NCBI GenBank assembly: GCA_002943765.1
Contig: PQWQ01000030.1
Span: forward strand, 64,501 to 128,500
DNA: 64,000 bases
Direction: 5' to 3'
Origin: Psoroptes ovis
Taxonomy: Eukaryota; Arthropoda; Arachnida; Sarcoptiformes; Psoroptidae
Positions 1 through 12,649 of this stretch are shown here, piece by piece (position 1 is the first letter of the stretch; every line of letters starts with the position of its first letter). Both the position numbers and the translations under genes were made by a program. Below the pieces are notes generated by a model, which saw nothing but the letters and a program-made list of their open reading frames with translations, was not told where the DNA came from and did no database searches.

Positions 1-976
1 AAACAATCAATAAATTGTTTGAATACTGCTTGTTGCTTATGTGTTTGGCCAATCAGAATTAATGATGATGATGAATATTATTATTAACAAATACATTTCA
101 TTGTGTAGTTGAATGGTTTTGAATTCATCCATTGATAATAAATATCAATCTTGTATGTATTAAAATGTGCGATCTTTAAAAAAAACAATCAATCCATTCA
201 GAACAATATAACCAAAACCAATAAGTAATTAATATTAAACAACAAAAACAAAAGTCTACAACTATCAACTGCTCATTCATTCATTCAAATTTCTTATTTT
301 CTTATTTAATATTTATGTGTTTTAAATTTGGTCAAATCACATAAGATCTTAACAACCTTCTCTGCTGTTGTTCATTTATTTATTTTCTCATTATCACACA
401 TTCAATTTGATGATGGTAATAATTTGGGATGATGATAATTTGTTTCGATCATTCATTTTTAGCCATCATCAGAACATTATTATTTTAATCTACTTGAATC
501 ATATTGAATTGAATGTTTGCTAAACAGAAACATTAACAAGATATTTAATTATATCACGAATCATATAAACTGTTGTTGTGTTGTATGATATGAAAAAATG
601 ACGGGCTAACAATTAAAATTATTTGGCTAAACAACATGGTTTAATTATTTTTATTTTTGAATATAATTCATTCATTTATATATTCACTAAATGAATAAAT
701 AATAACACGATAATAGCACATGCATATTTTCGCTACAATTTTTGTTTTTCTCAAATCTTAAGAAATACATATTTACGCTAAATTAAGACAGTTCACGCAA
801 ATCTTGAATAAAATTATTGTTTATATCAAGGTTATGCTATTTTTCACACTACCACCACTGCTGTGTGCTCATTGTGCTTTATCATTACTATTTGCATTCA
901 TTTTTGTCTTAGATGAAACAGTTTTGAGTTGATCAACATTCAAATCAAAAATTAACTCTTTTTTTTCATTTTCAAT
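1..976. other. AT-rich intergenic DNA
   Basis: Low-complexity A/T-rich sequence with scattered ATT/ATG triplet runs. No open frame, splice-linked exon pair or RNA gene was recognised on either strand. Confidence 0.5.
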
Positions 977-978
977 TA

Positions 979-1250
979 CAGGGTTATGCAGAAATATACG
1001 GAAAATTATTCAAAATATATGGAAAAAAATTCAAAAATATATGGACAATTATTCAAAATGTAAAGAAAAAAATTCAAAAATATATGGACAATTATTCAAA
1101 AATATATGGACAAATATTCATAAATATATGGACAAATATTCAAAAATATATGGACAAATATTCAAAATATATGGACAAATATTCATAAATATAAAGAAAA
1201 AAATTCATAAATATATGGACAAATATTCAAAATATATGGACTAATATTCA
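979..1250 (+). repeat. Left tandem-repeat arm of foldback element
   Basis: A tandem array of 20-22-bp units (TATGGACAAATATTCAAAAA type) with occasional AAAGAAAAAAATTCA variants. It is the inverted counterpart of 2166-2722. Confidence 0.8.
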
Positions 1251-1252
1251 TA

Positions 1253-2163
1253 CAGGGTTTTCAATTTTTGTTCGGGGTTCAAAAATTAATTTTCGGAGTT
1301 ATAAGATTAATTTCTTTAGATTTGGAATTGATTTTCGTAGCTGTGAAATTAAATTTTATAATTTCAAATTTAATTTTCGCATTTTTGAAGTTCAATTTAG
1401 TAAATATTCATATTCATATAAATAAATCATCATTATCAATTAAAATATTGAACCAAATCAAAATATCAGTCTCTAATAACTGATAATCAATAATATTTCC
1501 TCATTATTGATACTTCTACCGATGTACGTTAGCATATTTGAATAATAGCCATCGCAATCGGATTCTGATATAATATTTGATCCGTCCTCTATAATATCTA
1601 GCAATTCTTTTTCATTGTTAGGTGCAGCACGTTTAACAAAGTTTTTCCATTTTGAGAACATATTCTCAATCGGATTAAGAAAAGGTGAGTATGGTGGTAA
1701 AAATTCACATCTAACACTTTTCTCGGTAAATAAATTTTTTATGTTTCCACACTTATGGAAAGGTACATTATCCATAATGATTAGATGATTGACTGCATCA
1801 TCTCCCAGAATTTCTAATAAATCGGTTAGGAAATTGTGGAACGTTGTACTATTGTATGCTCCAACTTTGGAATCGTAATACAAGATTCCAGCTCTTGTTA
1901 GTGCTGCACAAATCGATAGAAGTATCAATAATGAGGAAATATTAGACTGATATTTTGATTTGGTTCAATATTTTAATTGATAATGATGATTTATTTATAT
2001 GAATATGAATATTTACTAAATTGAACTTCAAAAATGCGAAAATTAAATTTGAAATTATAAAATTTAATTTCACAGCTACGAAAATCAATTCCAAATCTAA
2101 AGAAATTAATCTTATAACTCCGAAAATTAATTTTTGAACCCCGAACAAAAATTGAAAACCCTG
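1253..2163 (-). mobile_element. Nested Tc1/IS630-type element with long inverted arms
   Basis: This 911-bp element has TA at 1251-1252 and 2164-2165 and termini CAGGGTTTTCAATTTTTGTT / reverse complement. Inverted arms run from 1253 to about 1512 and from about 1920 to 2163; a roughly 20-bp indel near 1475-1490 breaks the symmetry. Between them, on the minus strand, is the catalytic C-terminal part of a DD34E transposase. The N-terminal DNA-binding half is absent, so this copy cannot be autonomous. It lies inside the larger foldback element at its centre of symmetry. Confidence 0.8.
1473..1928 (-). pseudogene. Truncated Tc1/mariner (IS630) superfamily transposase, DDE domain C-terminal part
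   Basis: About 150 residues match the C-terminal catalytic half of an IS630/Tc1-type DDE transposase. The motif IIMDNVPFHK holds the second catalytic Asp and LPPYSPFLNPIENMFSKWK holds the Glu; there are exactly 34 residues between Asp and Glu, the DD34E spacing of Tc1-like enzymes. The paired/HTH DNA-binding domains and the first catalytic Asp are missing. A full enzyme is usually about 340 aa. Upstream the frame runs straight into the inverted arm, and both ends of the frame overlap the arms, so the arms probably grew from flanking copies. I call it a transposase remnant, not a functional gene. Confidence 0.8.
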
Positions 2164-2165
2164 TA

Positions 2166-2722
2166 TGAATATTAGTCCATATATTTTGAATATTTGTCCA
2201 TATATTTATGAATTTTTTTCTTTATATTTATGAATATTTGTCCATATATTTTTGAATATTTGTCCATATATTTTTGAATATTTGTCCATATATTTTGAAT
2301 ATTTGTCCATATATTTATGAATTTTTTTCTTTATATTTATGAATATTTGTCCATATATTTTTGAATATTTGTCCATATATTTTTGAATATTTGTCCATAT
2401 ATTTATGAATTTTTTTCTTTATATTTATGAATATTTGTCCATATATTTTTGAATATTTGTCCATATATTTTTGAATATTTGTCCATATATTTTGAATATT
2501 TGTCCATATATTTTTGAATATTTGTCCATATATTTTTGAATATTTGTCCATATATTTTTGAATATTTGTCCATATATTTTTGAATATTTGTCCATATATT
2601 TTTGAATATTTGTCCATATATTTTTGAATTTTTTTCTTTACATTTTGAATAATTGTCCATATATTTTTGAATTTTTTTCCATATATTTTGAATAATTTTC
2701 CGTATATTTCTGCATAACCCTG
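2166..2722 (-). repeat. Right tandem-repeat arm of foldback element
   Basis: Roughly two dozen units of a 21-22-bp repeat (TTTGTCCATATATTTTTGAA type; spacing of 22 bp measured at 2522, 2544 and 2566). It is the inverse complement of 979-1250 but about twice as long. Confidence 0.8.
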
Positions 2723-2741
2723 TAATTAATGTTCATTATTA

Positions 2742-2821
2742 TTGGGTTGTCCGGAAAGTTTTTGCCGATTTACTAATTGAAAAACACTTGAAAATTGGCA
2801 AAAACTTTTCGGACAGCCCAA
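2742..2821. mobile_element. Hairpin MITE copy 1 (core class a)
   Basis: Inverted ends TTGGGTTGTCCGGAAAGTTT / AAACTTTTCGGACAGCCCAA enclose a core related to ACTAATTGAAAAACACTTGA. Same family as the 19 other ~80-bp copies in the window. Confidence 0.85.
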
Positions 2822-3757
2822 ATACTATTATCATAAACATTTTATACAAGCGAAAATTAATGCCTAAAATCAATACTCGAACAATAATCAAAACAATTAT
2901 TGAATTATAACAAAAAAACAATCAATTATTTCGAATGGTCAAAGTAAACAATGTTTTAGCATTCATTCTTCCACCATCAAACAAATTGAAACATGGATTT
3001 CTTCAAAAATGGATCAATTAATTTTATTTATTTATTTTGATCACTATGAACTTTGACTTTTGAAATGAATTTTATTTATTTATTTAATTTAATTTATTTA
3101 TTTATTAGTTTTAGTTCTTTCATTCATATTAAACAATTAAACAAGTCCATTATATATCGAATGACAGTTTGTGTGGAATGGAGAAAAATTTTGGCCATCT
3201 CAATGATCATGATTATCTCAGCCCCCATGATTTGATTGTGATGGATGAGATTTTTTCGTTATAAAGGCTTTTTCTATGGTCATACTGTTTCTTGGCTCAT
3301 TTCAAATATTGAAGAAATCAACACAACAAAATAAAACAAATAAACCATTTTTACCATTGAAAAACAAATGGAAATCGTGATTACTAAATGAATGAATGAT
3401 TCCAATTATCAATTTCTTTAAGAAGTAAGCAAAATTTTTTTTTCAAAAAAAAAAAATCCAAAACTTAATTGAACTAAGATAGATGTTTTTTGCTTATAAG
3501 CTAACAAGCTAGGACCTCGAAATAGGAATTTTGAAAATTCAAAATTTTGAATGAAAACTTTGAATGAAATCGTTGATTATTTGAACAGGAATCGATTTTC
3601 ATTATTTTTTTCAGGCGAATTACAAAGATCCAAAGATTACAAAATTCCATGAGGAGAAGTCTCAATTCAGGCTAATTTAAATATTTTGACATATTTTTTT
3701 CAGAATTCCTCGCGGTGAAACAGATGGTTTTCTGCTTATCTCTCCTTAATATAGCTA
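2822..3757. other. Intergenic, no gene seen
   Basis: A/T-rich. Contains oligo-A and TTTATTTATT runs. No supported feature. Confidence 0.4.
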
Positions 3758-3837
3758 TTAGATTGTCCGATAAGTTTTTGCCGATTTTCAGATGTTTTTC
3801 AATTGGTAAATCGGCAAAAACTTTTTGAGCAGCCGAA
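3758..3837. mobile_element. Hairpin MITE copy 2 (core class a)
   Basis: TTAGATTGTCC ... AGCCGAA arms with TA on the left. The right arm is diverged (CTTTTTGAGCAGCC). The core GATGTTTTTCAATTGGTAAA identifies class a. Confidence 0.8.
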
Positions 3838-4270
3838 ATAGATTCAATGTTGTCATTTTTCATCCACGAAAAAATAGCAGAGAGATTAATTATAAAGAAT
3901 TTGAGTGTCACAAAAAATAATAATTACAAATACAATAAGATAATATTATCATCTCCACAGTAAGCAGCAAGTAGTTGTCGAATAATTTTATCATATCAAT
4001 TTTGCAATCAAAACCTGTTGCATTTCGACAAATTTTTGCACATGAATTCTAGAATATCATTATCTTTTATTTTCGAGAATGGCATCCGATGAAAATTTTG
4101 AAGAGAGAGAAGTGATATCATAAGTGATAATTAGCATCACACATTTAAGAAATAAATAAGATTTCAATTTTCAAAATTTCTAGTTTCGAAGATTTTTAAA
4201 ATTTTTAATTACATTAGATTAGTGTCTAATTAATTTAACATATATTTTTATCACCATTATCATCATACTA

Positions 4271-4351
4271 TTAGATTGTCTGAAAAGTTTTTGCCGATTT
4301 TTTAATGATTTTCTACGATATAATCCACAAAAACTTTCCGGACAGCCTTAA
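4271..4351. mobile_element. Hairpin MITE copy 3 (core class b, inverted)
   Basis: TTAGATTGTCTGAAAAGTTT arm, core ATGATTTTCTACGATATAAT, right arm AAACTTTCCGGACAGCCTTAA. TA precedes the left end. Confidence 0.85.
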
Positions 4352-5982
4352 TATATTCACAATAAATATTCATTTTTTTTTTTTCACTTGTTGGGTGCTT
4401 GTTTTTTTGACGTTTGTGAGGCTTCAAAATGAGGATAATAATAATTATAATTTCTTTACACATATATTACATGCCAAAATATTATCATTAATTCATTTAT
4501 CTTCAAAAATGACATTGTAGAAAATATATTTACGAAAAAATTCTGAATTAATTGAAAATATATTGAGATTATGATCATTTAAATTGCATAGAGTTTAAGC
4601 GATTTAAATAGAAAATATATTTAATGTGTGGATAAATAATGTATTTAAAAACTAATGTTTGATCATATAAAATATGAATGTTGAAAAAACCTCAACTAAC
4701 TCAAAACACATTGATTTTATATTTTCTCTTCATGTTTAAGCTTTGATTCAGTAATACTAAATCTTTCTCTTATACTCTCAATATTCAAGTTTACTTATTT
4801 AATATAAATTTCCGGCACTTAACATATGATACATTTTAGAGTTAATAAATTGAGTTACGCAAATTAATAATGAACAACAACCAAACAACAACATTGACAA
4901 CATCAAATAACCATTTATGTTTACAATTGCAATACAATAATTGCTGTTTGTTGTATTTTTGAAAATTCTTCTTCATTCATATTGATATTTATTAAGAAAA
5001 AATATATAGAGGCTATTGACTTATCAAATTAATAGAAAAATAATGATTATCTTAACTTAAATTATAACCAAAAAATACCAAAATGTGTTCATGCGATATA
5101 TTCATGCGTAAAAAACGAAAATGCTATTAATTTCAACTTGAAACATATTAATATCTATGACAATTTCAATTCCAAAAAAACAAAATAAAAGCCATGCAAT
5201 TCATTCATTCACTTTGTGTTCACTATTTAGTCAAAATTAAGAGGAGAATGAAAACCTGTCAAAACTTTAATGCTCTTCTGACAAATAATTAACTATCTCT
5301 CACTATTTTTTCATTAATTCATTCATTTTTTTCGATGTTATTTGACTGTTTATGATGAAAATTATCATAATAATAATCATTACCATTATTATTATTATTA
5401 TCATCATCACCATTATTATCATTATCACTATTATCATCTATTCAAACTGACTGTTGAATGCTAAATCTTTTTACATTTATTTTTTAATAGAATTCATTTT
5501 GAAAATTTACTGATAATGATTTGAATAATTAAATGAATCTTTATTTCAAATTAAAATTGAAGAAAACATTTGTCTAATGTCACCTTTTGATTAATAATTT
5601 AATATTTTGTTTCTATTATTTTATATCACATAAATGTTTAAGAATAAATGACATTCAACTTATTCAATTCGCCATTTTCATTGTCTTAAATTAATTCATC
5701 ATTACAAATGAATTATCTTAACTGAAATATTCTAGTTTATTTGATTCAATATTATTTTATCCATTCAAAATGTTTTCAATTATTCTATAATCATCATTAT
5801 CATGATTACATCCAAACTCAAAGGATCAATCATAAAAATCAATTTGACCAATTATTATATTACTGATGATCATATGCCATTTAATAGCGATTATCATCAT
5901 CAACCACCACCAAATTCACATGAATACTACCAATTTTACTAACACAAATGTCTTACTATTCGCATTTTGGGCATCAATTATA
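4352..5982. other. Intergenic, microsatellite-rich
   Basis: A/T-rich with ATT/ATC triplet microsatellite runs, clearest at about 5365-5440. No gene supported. Confidence 0.45.
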
Positions 5983-6062
5983 TTAGGTTGTCCGAAAAGT
6001 TTTTGCCGATTATATCGCAGAGAATCATTGAAAAATCGGCAAAAACTTATCGGACAATCCAA
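5983..6062. mobile_element. Hairpin MITE copy 4 (core class b)
   Basis: TTAGGTTGTCCGAAAAGTTT left arm, core TATATCGCAGAGAATCATTG, right arm AAAACTTATCGGACAATCCAA. TA at 5981-5982. Confidence 0.85.
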
Positions 6063-6523
6063 AAATTTGATTGTAACTTTTTTCTCTCAAAGGTAATAAT
6101 GACAAAATGTAAGTAATGACATTCAGACAATTATTATGATCATCATTGTTTTAAACGAGACATTGAAACTTTTTTCAAATTTTAATTTAAATAAAAAAAT
6201 AAATAAATAAAATGTTTATTTTGTTGAATTGTTAATAATGGTGAATAAGTAATAACGACAAGTAGAAAAAACAAATGATGACCAGATGATCATTATTTGG
6301 TCATTAAGTAGTCATTAAAGTGTATGATGATAATGGCAATGATCACAATTATTTACGATCCATGTCTTTTTCAATTAAAAATTCAACCATTTCTTTTTAT
6401 TTATTTTATTCAAATTTTTCCAGAGTCGTTAATTTTATTTGCCATCTTTGCATAACCATTATCAATGCTAATCGCCTCTCAATTTTATTATTGTTGCTGT
6501 GAGAATCATCTACAAGAAATGTA

Positions 6524-6605
6524 TTTGGATTGTCCGGAAAGTTCTGGCCGATTTTTCAAATGTTTTTCAATCAATAAATCGGCAAAAACTTTCTGGACAA
6601 CCAAA
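6524..6605. mobile_element. Hairpin MITE copy 5 (core class a)
   Basis: TTTGGATTGTCCGGAAAGTT / AACTTTCTGGACAACCAAA arms flanked by TA on both sides (6522-6523, 6606-6607). The core AAATGTTTTTCAATCAATAA is class a. Confidence 0.85.
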
Positions 6606-6983
6606 TATATGAATGTGTTTTTGCATAATAAAAAGAAAGAAAGATTAATAATCATCATCATCATTATCATTTATTTAGTGCTGTTTGTTTGTTTGTTTGG
6701 TTGGTTGGTCGGTTGGTTGATTTCACAATGTAACAAATGAAATTAAATAATGCATCAACAACAATCAACAGGATAATGAAGAAAAAGACAATAAATGCAC
6801 ATTTCTCTACCTCTTTGTGTGTGTTCTTCTTCTTCTTCGAATGATAATTTGAATATTTTCCGCAAATAAATGTTTGTGAATGCAAAATGATGAGCCCTTT
6901 AAAAATGTTCAATACTTTGACACAACAAGAACAGCAACAATCCAAAATGATAATGATGATTATGATGGTTATTTTTTATGCAT

Positions 6984-7063
6984 TTAGGTTGTCCGAAAAG
7001 TTCTTGCCGATTATATCGTAGGTAATGGTGAGAAAATCGACAAAAACTTTTCGGACAACCTAA
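6984..7063. mobile_element. Hairpin MITE copy 6 (core class b)
   Basis: TTAGGTTGTCCGAAAAGTTC ... CTTTTCGGACAACCTAA arms. Core TATATCGTAGGTAATGGTGA. TA follows the right end. Confidence 0.85.
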
Positions 7064-7576
7064 TATTATTATCACTTAAATGATTATAATAATCATCATC
7101 AACAACATCTCATGGTATGGTAGCAGCTAAATGCAATAATTGATTGTCTGCAAAAAGTAAATTATATTCAAAATAGATTTTATTATTCAAAAAATCGAAA
7201 ATAATAAGCCAACAACAACTACAACAGCCATAATGATAATAATAATAATTATCATTTATGGCTGGTATAATCATTGCAGTTCATGAGATATTTTCATTAT
7301 TACATTAGTTACTTTGATTATCATTATCATTATCATCATCATCTTAAGACAAAGTACCCATGTTTATGTATCATTATATGTGTGCAGATATCGAGTTTTA
7401 ATATATCCATTTCTACTCCCCTACTTCTAAAAGAAAAATAGCATAATTTGAATATTTGATAATAAATTTAAATAATAAATAAACAAACAAACAACAAAAT
7501 ATCATCATCATTATTATTATGTCCTTATGTCCTTTTCCTAAATTTGTCTCATCTTTTCAGATAAGAATTATGTATA

Positions 7577-7662
7577 TTAAGGTTGTCCCAAAAGTTCTTG
7601 TCGCTTAATCATCGAATAGAGTTGTTCATGAAAATTGGCAAGAATTTTTCGGACAACCCAAA
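7577..7662. mobile_element. Hairpin MITE copy 7 (core class c)
   Basis: TTAAGGTTGTCCCAAAAGTT / TTTTTCGGACAACCCAAAA arms, TA at 7575-7576. The core CTTAATCATCGAATAGAGTT is unlike classes a and b and matches, inverted, the copy at 19117. Confidence 0.75.
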
Positions 7663-9996
7663 ATATCATTATCATTGCCATTGTTGCCATCAATGTCTCC
7701 AATGCTCATCATCATCATTTCCGAACCGAAAATCGTAATCATTTTCTCTTGTTTATTCAAAATAATTATCATTGATAATTTGCATCATAATCTGTAAGCT
7801 AAGCAAACGTGGAGAAAAAGAAATAATTTTGGCAAATTCAACTCACTCTTTGGGGTAAGTAATAATAAATTTGTCTATGGTCAGGTGACGACGACGACTT
7901 GTTCATCTTGAGTCGTTGTTTAGTTGCCTTTTTGTAATTGTTATTAGCCACCATTATTACACACGATAATGATTTTCATTTGTTGTAGCTGACGATATGA
8001 TAAGTGATTATGGTTAAATATTTGTCTCTCTCACATTCAAATCAACGCATTTCATATGCATTCAAAATCATTTAATGTTTTATCTAATTTCATATTCCAT
8101 TTCAAAGTTCATATTTAAATTAATTACATTTTAATTCATACTTTAGTATATATCAACATATTTTAATAATAATATCTATCATTATCATTTGTTTGTTTGT
8201 TTAATCTTTAATTATTTTTCATTTGTCGCTACACACTCACATATAATGATGATGATGACAATGACCACATTGATGGCTATGGCCACAAATATCATTTTTT
8301 CTAATACTTTTATTTAAGGTTTTGAGTGTTGTGTCTTTTGGGAGAAATTAAAGCATATTTTAAGATAAATTATAATTTTAAGAAATTGAAAAAAGTCCTA
8401 TTCGATACAGTCGAATTACGGTCAAACACTCAAGAAATAAACAAAACAAAAAAATCTGGTTCCGTAGACAAGAAACTGATGATTGTGTCGGTTACTATTT
8501 GCCAAAACGAACAAAAAAAAGATAATTAAGATGAATTTTGTACGTTTGTACCTATGTAAATGAATGGTGATGATATATTAACAATAACATTGATTATGTA
8601 TGTAAATAATAATAAAAATAATAATCATTATCATCATTATTGTAATGATCATCATCATCATCATTATAATCATCAACCTTGTGTGTTAATCTGTGACCAT
8701 ATTAATGGCGGTAACACGGAAAAAATAAACCAAAATTATAGATTTTAGTTTTAGGTTCCCGAAACGAATAAATTGAATTAAACATAAAACAAACAAATTA
8801 TTCAAAATGGTTGACGTCAATATGTCGACATATACGAATGAATGCAATTTAATTATAATCAACAGCCATTCAACCAACAAATCAAAACCGCCTCTCAAAT
8901 CATCATTATCATTTGTTGATTTAATTTGACCGAATAAAAGCACCAAGAACCAAAATCACCAAAAAACCAACTAAAACAAAATGAACACCTGAAATACGTG
9001 AACATTAAATTAGCGAATCTTGTTTCTATGTAATTTGAATTGATTGACCATATGTTCTCGATGACCGATTGAATGAACGACTATGATGATCAGTTATCAT
9101 TTTCAATCAACAAAAACAAATCAAATGCTTCCATCAAATTTTTAAGGCTAAAGAAATTCAAAAAACTCAACAAGTTGACCACCTTAACAAGGCCAATACC
9201 ATCATCAATAACAATAAGAATCCAATTTTTCATCAACTAATCAATTGGGATAATTAATGGATTTTGCTTCATCTCGAAATTCTCTCGAATTGATTTTATC
9301 TTTGCGATAACCTAACCTACAAAAGTCGATATATAAATGCATGAAATGCATTCAAAAAGTGAAAATGAAATTCATTAATAAATCAGCTAATTTATTTATT
9401 TCATTTCTGATTTGAAATCGAAAATGAATTGCTTCTTCAATAAAATAATAATTTCACATTATAAATCACGATCATAAATGCTATCCTCAAAATTCATATA
9501 ATTCATTCAGGGCTAAGTAATTTAATTCAAAGAATTTAAATTGCATCATGAATTCTGTATAATGATTTATAAAGCTTGTTTCAATGATCAAATGTAGATT
9601 TGATTAGATTCTTTTTATTTAAGAATTATTCATTTGAATTAATACAAAAAATGCGGTATTATCATCAATGAAATTAAATGACAAATTAATGTGTTTGTTT
9701 CACATGATCATAGCAAAGATGTATAGATAATGTAATAACAATAAGCATTTTCTGTTTTGATTATTATTGCAAAATTTAGATAATTTCTGATAGGGTCGAT
9801 AAGACCTATCGATAAGACTTATTTCAATTTTTCAAGACCTTTTTTTATTTTGATCAATCATTATCATTATTTTAATTAGGTTTTTTGCACACCCAATGCA
9901 ATCCCATGTATTTAATAGCCAAAATAGCCAGAAATGGTGCTGATGATAAAATCACAAATAGTTGATTTCGATATTTTTATATTCAAATAATTTCTA
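7663..9996. other. Intergenic, no recognised gene
   Basis: A/T-rich with ATC/ATT microsatellite runs (about 8600-8680). An open frame at 8326-8529 was examined; it has no ATG-based gene structure and no recognisable motif, so it is not called. Confidence 0.4.
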
Positions 9997-10076
9997 TTAG
10001 GTTGTACGGAAAGTTTTTGCCGATTATATCGTTGGCAATCATTAGAAAATCGGCAAAAACTTATCGGACAACCTAC
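9997..10076. mobile_element. Hairpin MITE copy 8 (core class b)
   Basis: TTAGGTTGTACGGAAAGTTT / AAACTTATCGGACAACCTAC arms, with TA at 9995-9996 and 10077-10078. Core TATATCGTTGGCAATCATTA. Confidence 0.85.
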
Positions 10077-12649
10077 TAATCACACAACAATAATCATGAC
10101 AACAATTACAATTATGACTGACTAATTAATTTGAAATAATTAATGCGCGCTATACTCTCACTCAATCATCATCGACAAAAAAATACCCAAAATGATTATT
10201 TTGAACATCACGATTCGAATTGATTTGAATTGATGTGGCTTTCAAATTCAAACGCATATATATTGTTATAACACATTATTGGCTATTCAACACAAAAACC
10301 AAAAAATGAAATAAAACATTACAAATCGATCATCTCAAATAATGACCTTACAATTGCTTCATATATTTATCATTGCCATTTACATTAAATGTAAGTTTTA
10401 ATTATTTTTTTTACAGAAATTAATTTACATTCCCCTGATAATAATTCATCATCGATTGATTATAAACCAACGCCCTATAATCCAAATTTTTTGTTGTTGA
10501 ACAAATTCATGCATTTTTTAAAATCTAATAAAATCATTGGTAAATATTGAATATCACCCAATAATTGGCTGTATGATTAATTAAATATTCATTTAATTAA
10601 TCAGAAATAATATCATTCACCTGATGTCTTTAGAATAAAAGCATACGAATGATGATGGTTAGATCAGATCATCAGATCCTTAATCATCGATTTAAGACAA
10701 GTTGAATGTTTATGTTGACTTGTGAATGGTAAAACAGTTTATTTTTACTGTTGTTATTTATTATGATTAATGATTAATTCATTTATCTATGATTATCTTT
10801 ATGCAAAAATAATTTGTATCCATTTTCGGATCATGCATAATTCGTATATGGAATTCAAAAACTAATTGACAGTGCAGTGTATCACCTTTCCATTTGAAAC
10901 TATTTAAATGAGGTGTTGTTTTTGTTTTTGTTTGCTTTTAAATTTGATTTTTATCATTTTAAAAGAAAATATAAATAAACTATGCAAAATAAGCGTGTAA
11001 ATAGTAATGATAATATGCTGATGATGATGATGACCATCAATCTTGTGGTCTATTTATTTATTTAATTAAAAATCGATCATTGATTTTTACTTTTCTAATT
11101 TTTTTCTTCTGAACCCTGGTGATTTGTTTGTTTGAATGTTGATATTTTGACATTTTAAAGGCCTTTTTGACTTAAAAATGAGAAATATCAGTATCTTGCT
11201 GATATATATCTGCTGATTAATGCAAATGTGTTAGTTGTTGTACTAACAAATAAACATTTATGTTCTAGTTTTCAAAAAGATGGATAGGTAGATAAGAAAA
11301 TGTATAATTATTTGCCCATTCATTCGAATATGAAGAACATCTGATATATTTTGCATGTGGAATGGAAGTAATTAAAAATAAAACAATGATAACTTACCTA
11401 AATTAGTATTCATCAAAATAATAAACAGCAGGATCCAATTTTTCAATATTTCTCGCAAATTGTTTTTGTTGATTATTCTTTTGAAATTTGAAATTATTGT
11501 CAATTAGCTTTCCAATTGGTGATGGTGTGGTTGATATGTTTGAATCTGTTAAAATGATCTAAATGAGATCAGATATCATAGGTGAAATTCGTTTGACATT
11601 ACAATTCACAATCGCGGATATACTCAATTCAAATAACTAAATTTAAGGTGTTTTTTTCAATTCATCCTAACGAATAGTTTATCATTTTTGTTTTTTCATA
11701 ATTCTTACAACAGTTTCAGTTTCATTCCATTTTCAAGAAGCGTTTGAATGATCATGTTCTGAGAGTATTTATCTGCAATATTAATCATTCAATTGGTCAT
11801 CTTATTGCCGTATTTTATTTTGTCGCCGATAATAAAATTGATCACCAATGTAATGAATGTAATTTTAAATTAAATTGTGATTAAATTTTTGAAATGAAAT
11901 ATTGATCATTTTCATATCATTGATATAATCAATGAAAATTCCGAATTATTTTTGAATCTATTTGTGTTAATATCTCCAATATGTAAATATTTCAATATTT
12001 TGCCCGTTGTTTTTTCATTACATTTTTTCCCTTTTTTGGTTCAATAATTTCATTATTAGTGGCAGGGTTTCAGCGGAGATCGCTACCAGTGTCAATGTCG
12101 GCATATTTTTACTTATTTTTCAATTTTCTATTTTAAAAACAATCTCATTTCTTCATTGTGAATGTTTGTCTAGCCGTAAATAATCCGAACAACAACAACA
12201 ACAATTCAATCCACTGAATGGCATAATCAAATTACCAATAACTGATTTAATCGAGAGAACTGTTTGTAAAAGCAAAACAACATAAGTAATCAGTGATTAT
12301 CGATTATTCATTTTCATTTCTTCTATTTTTTTTGTCATTGAAAATGTCGAATACTGCGAGCGACAAATCAGATTTAAATTAAATAATTTTAATTAAGTTT
12401 TTGAGATTTGAAAAAATTGAAATTTTTCAAAGACATTCAAATAAATACAATCAAATGTAAGCAATCAACTGAATAATGTCCGCCGCTTTTTCAAACTAAG
12501 ATGAATTCACAATCAAAATTGAATTTCTGCTATTTTTATTAGTATTAAATCGATTGTGTGTGGTATGTGCTTGCAGACTAAATATCAATTTAGAAAAAAA
12601 ATGAATCTAATTTGATTATTGAATATAATTCTTTTACCAACAAAGGCCA
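10077..12649. other. Intergenic, no supported gene
   Basis: A/T-rich. A short GC-richer patch at about 12060-12105 stands out from the background but carries no recognisable gene or RNA. An apparent signal-peptide frame at 10342 was rejected. Confidence 0.4.

Larger units (their letters stand above)
979..2722. mobile_element. Foldback transposon with tandem-repeat arms (outer element)
   Basis: A 1,744-bp element begins CAGGGTTATGCAGAAATA and ends with the reverse complement. TA dinucleotides at 977-978 and 2723-2724 flank it, as for Tc1/mariner-type target duplications. The arms (979-1250 and 2166-2722) are inverted copies built from a roughly 22-bp unit containing TTTGTCCATATATTTTTGAA. The right arm has about twice as many units as the left, so the arms have changed length since insertion. 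The outer element has no coding capacity of its own; the short frames in the arms just translate the repeat. A second element (1253-2163) sits at the centre of the dyad. Confidence 0.85.

Noticed and set aside
1041..1244. 67-aa frame in the left foldback arm (and its inverted relatives at 2315-2660)
   Set aside because: It only translates the 22-bp repeat (KYMDKYSKIYGQI); not a gene.
1268..1483. 71-aa frame, duplicated on the minus strand at 1942-2148
   Set aside because: The two are the inverted arms of the same transposable element; identical peptides result from the inverted repeat.
3672..3911. 79-aa minus-strand frame
   Set aside because: It runs through MITE copy 2; no gene features.
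8326..8529. 67-aa frame with fairly ordinary amino-acid composition
   Set aside because: Starts at a non-ATG codon, has no recognised motif, splice partner or promoter. A remnant is possible but not supported.
10342..10550. ATG frame coding a signal-peptide-like start (MTLQLLHIFIIAIYIK) followed by GTAAGT and TTTTTTTACAG, with an open frame after it
   Set aside because: The intron would be only 26 nt, far shorter than any other here, and the splice creates an immediate TAA stop.
12050..12110. GC-richer patch in AT-rich DNA, considered as an RNA gene
   Set aside because: No cloverleaf, box motifs or known RNA sequence could be recognised by eye.
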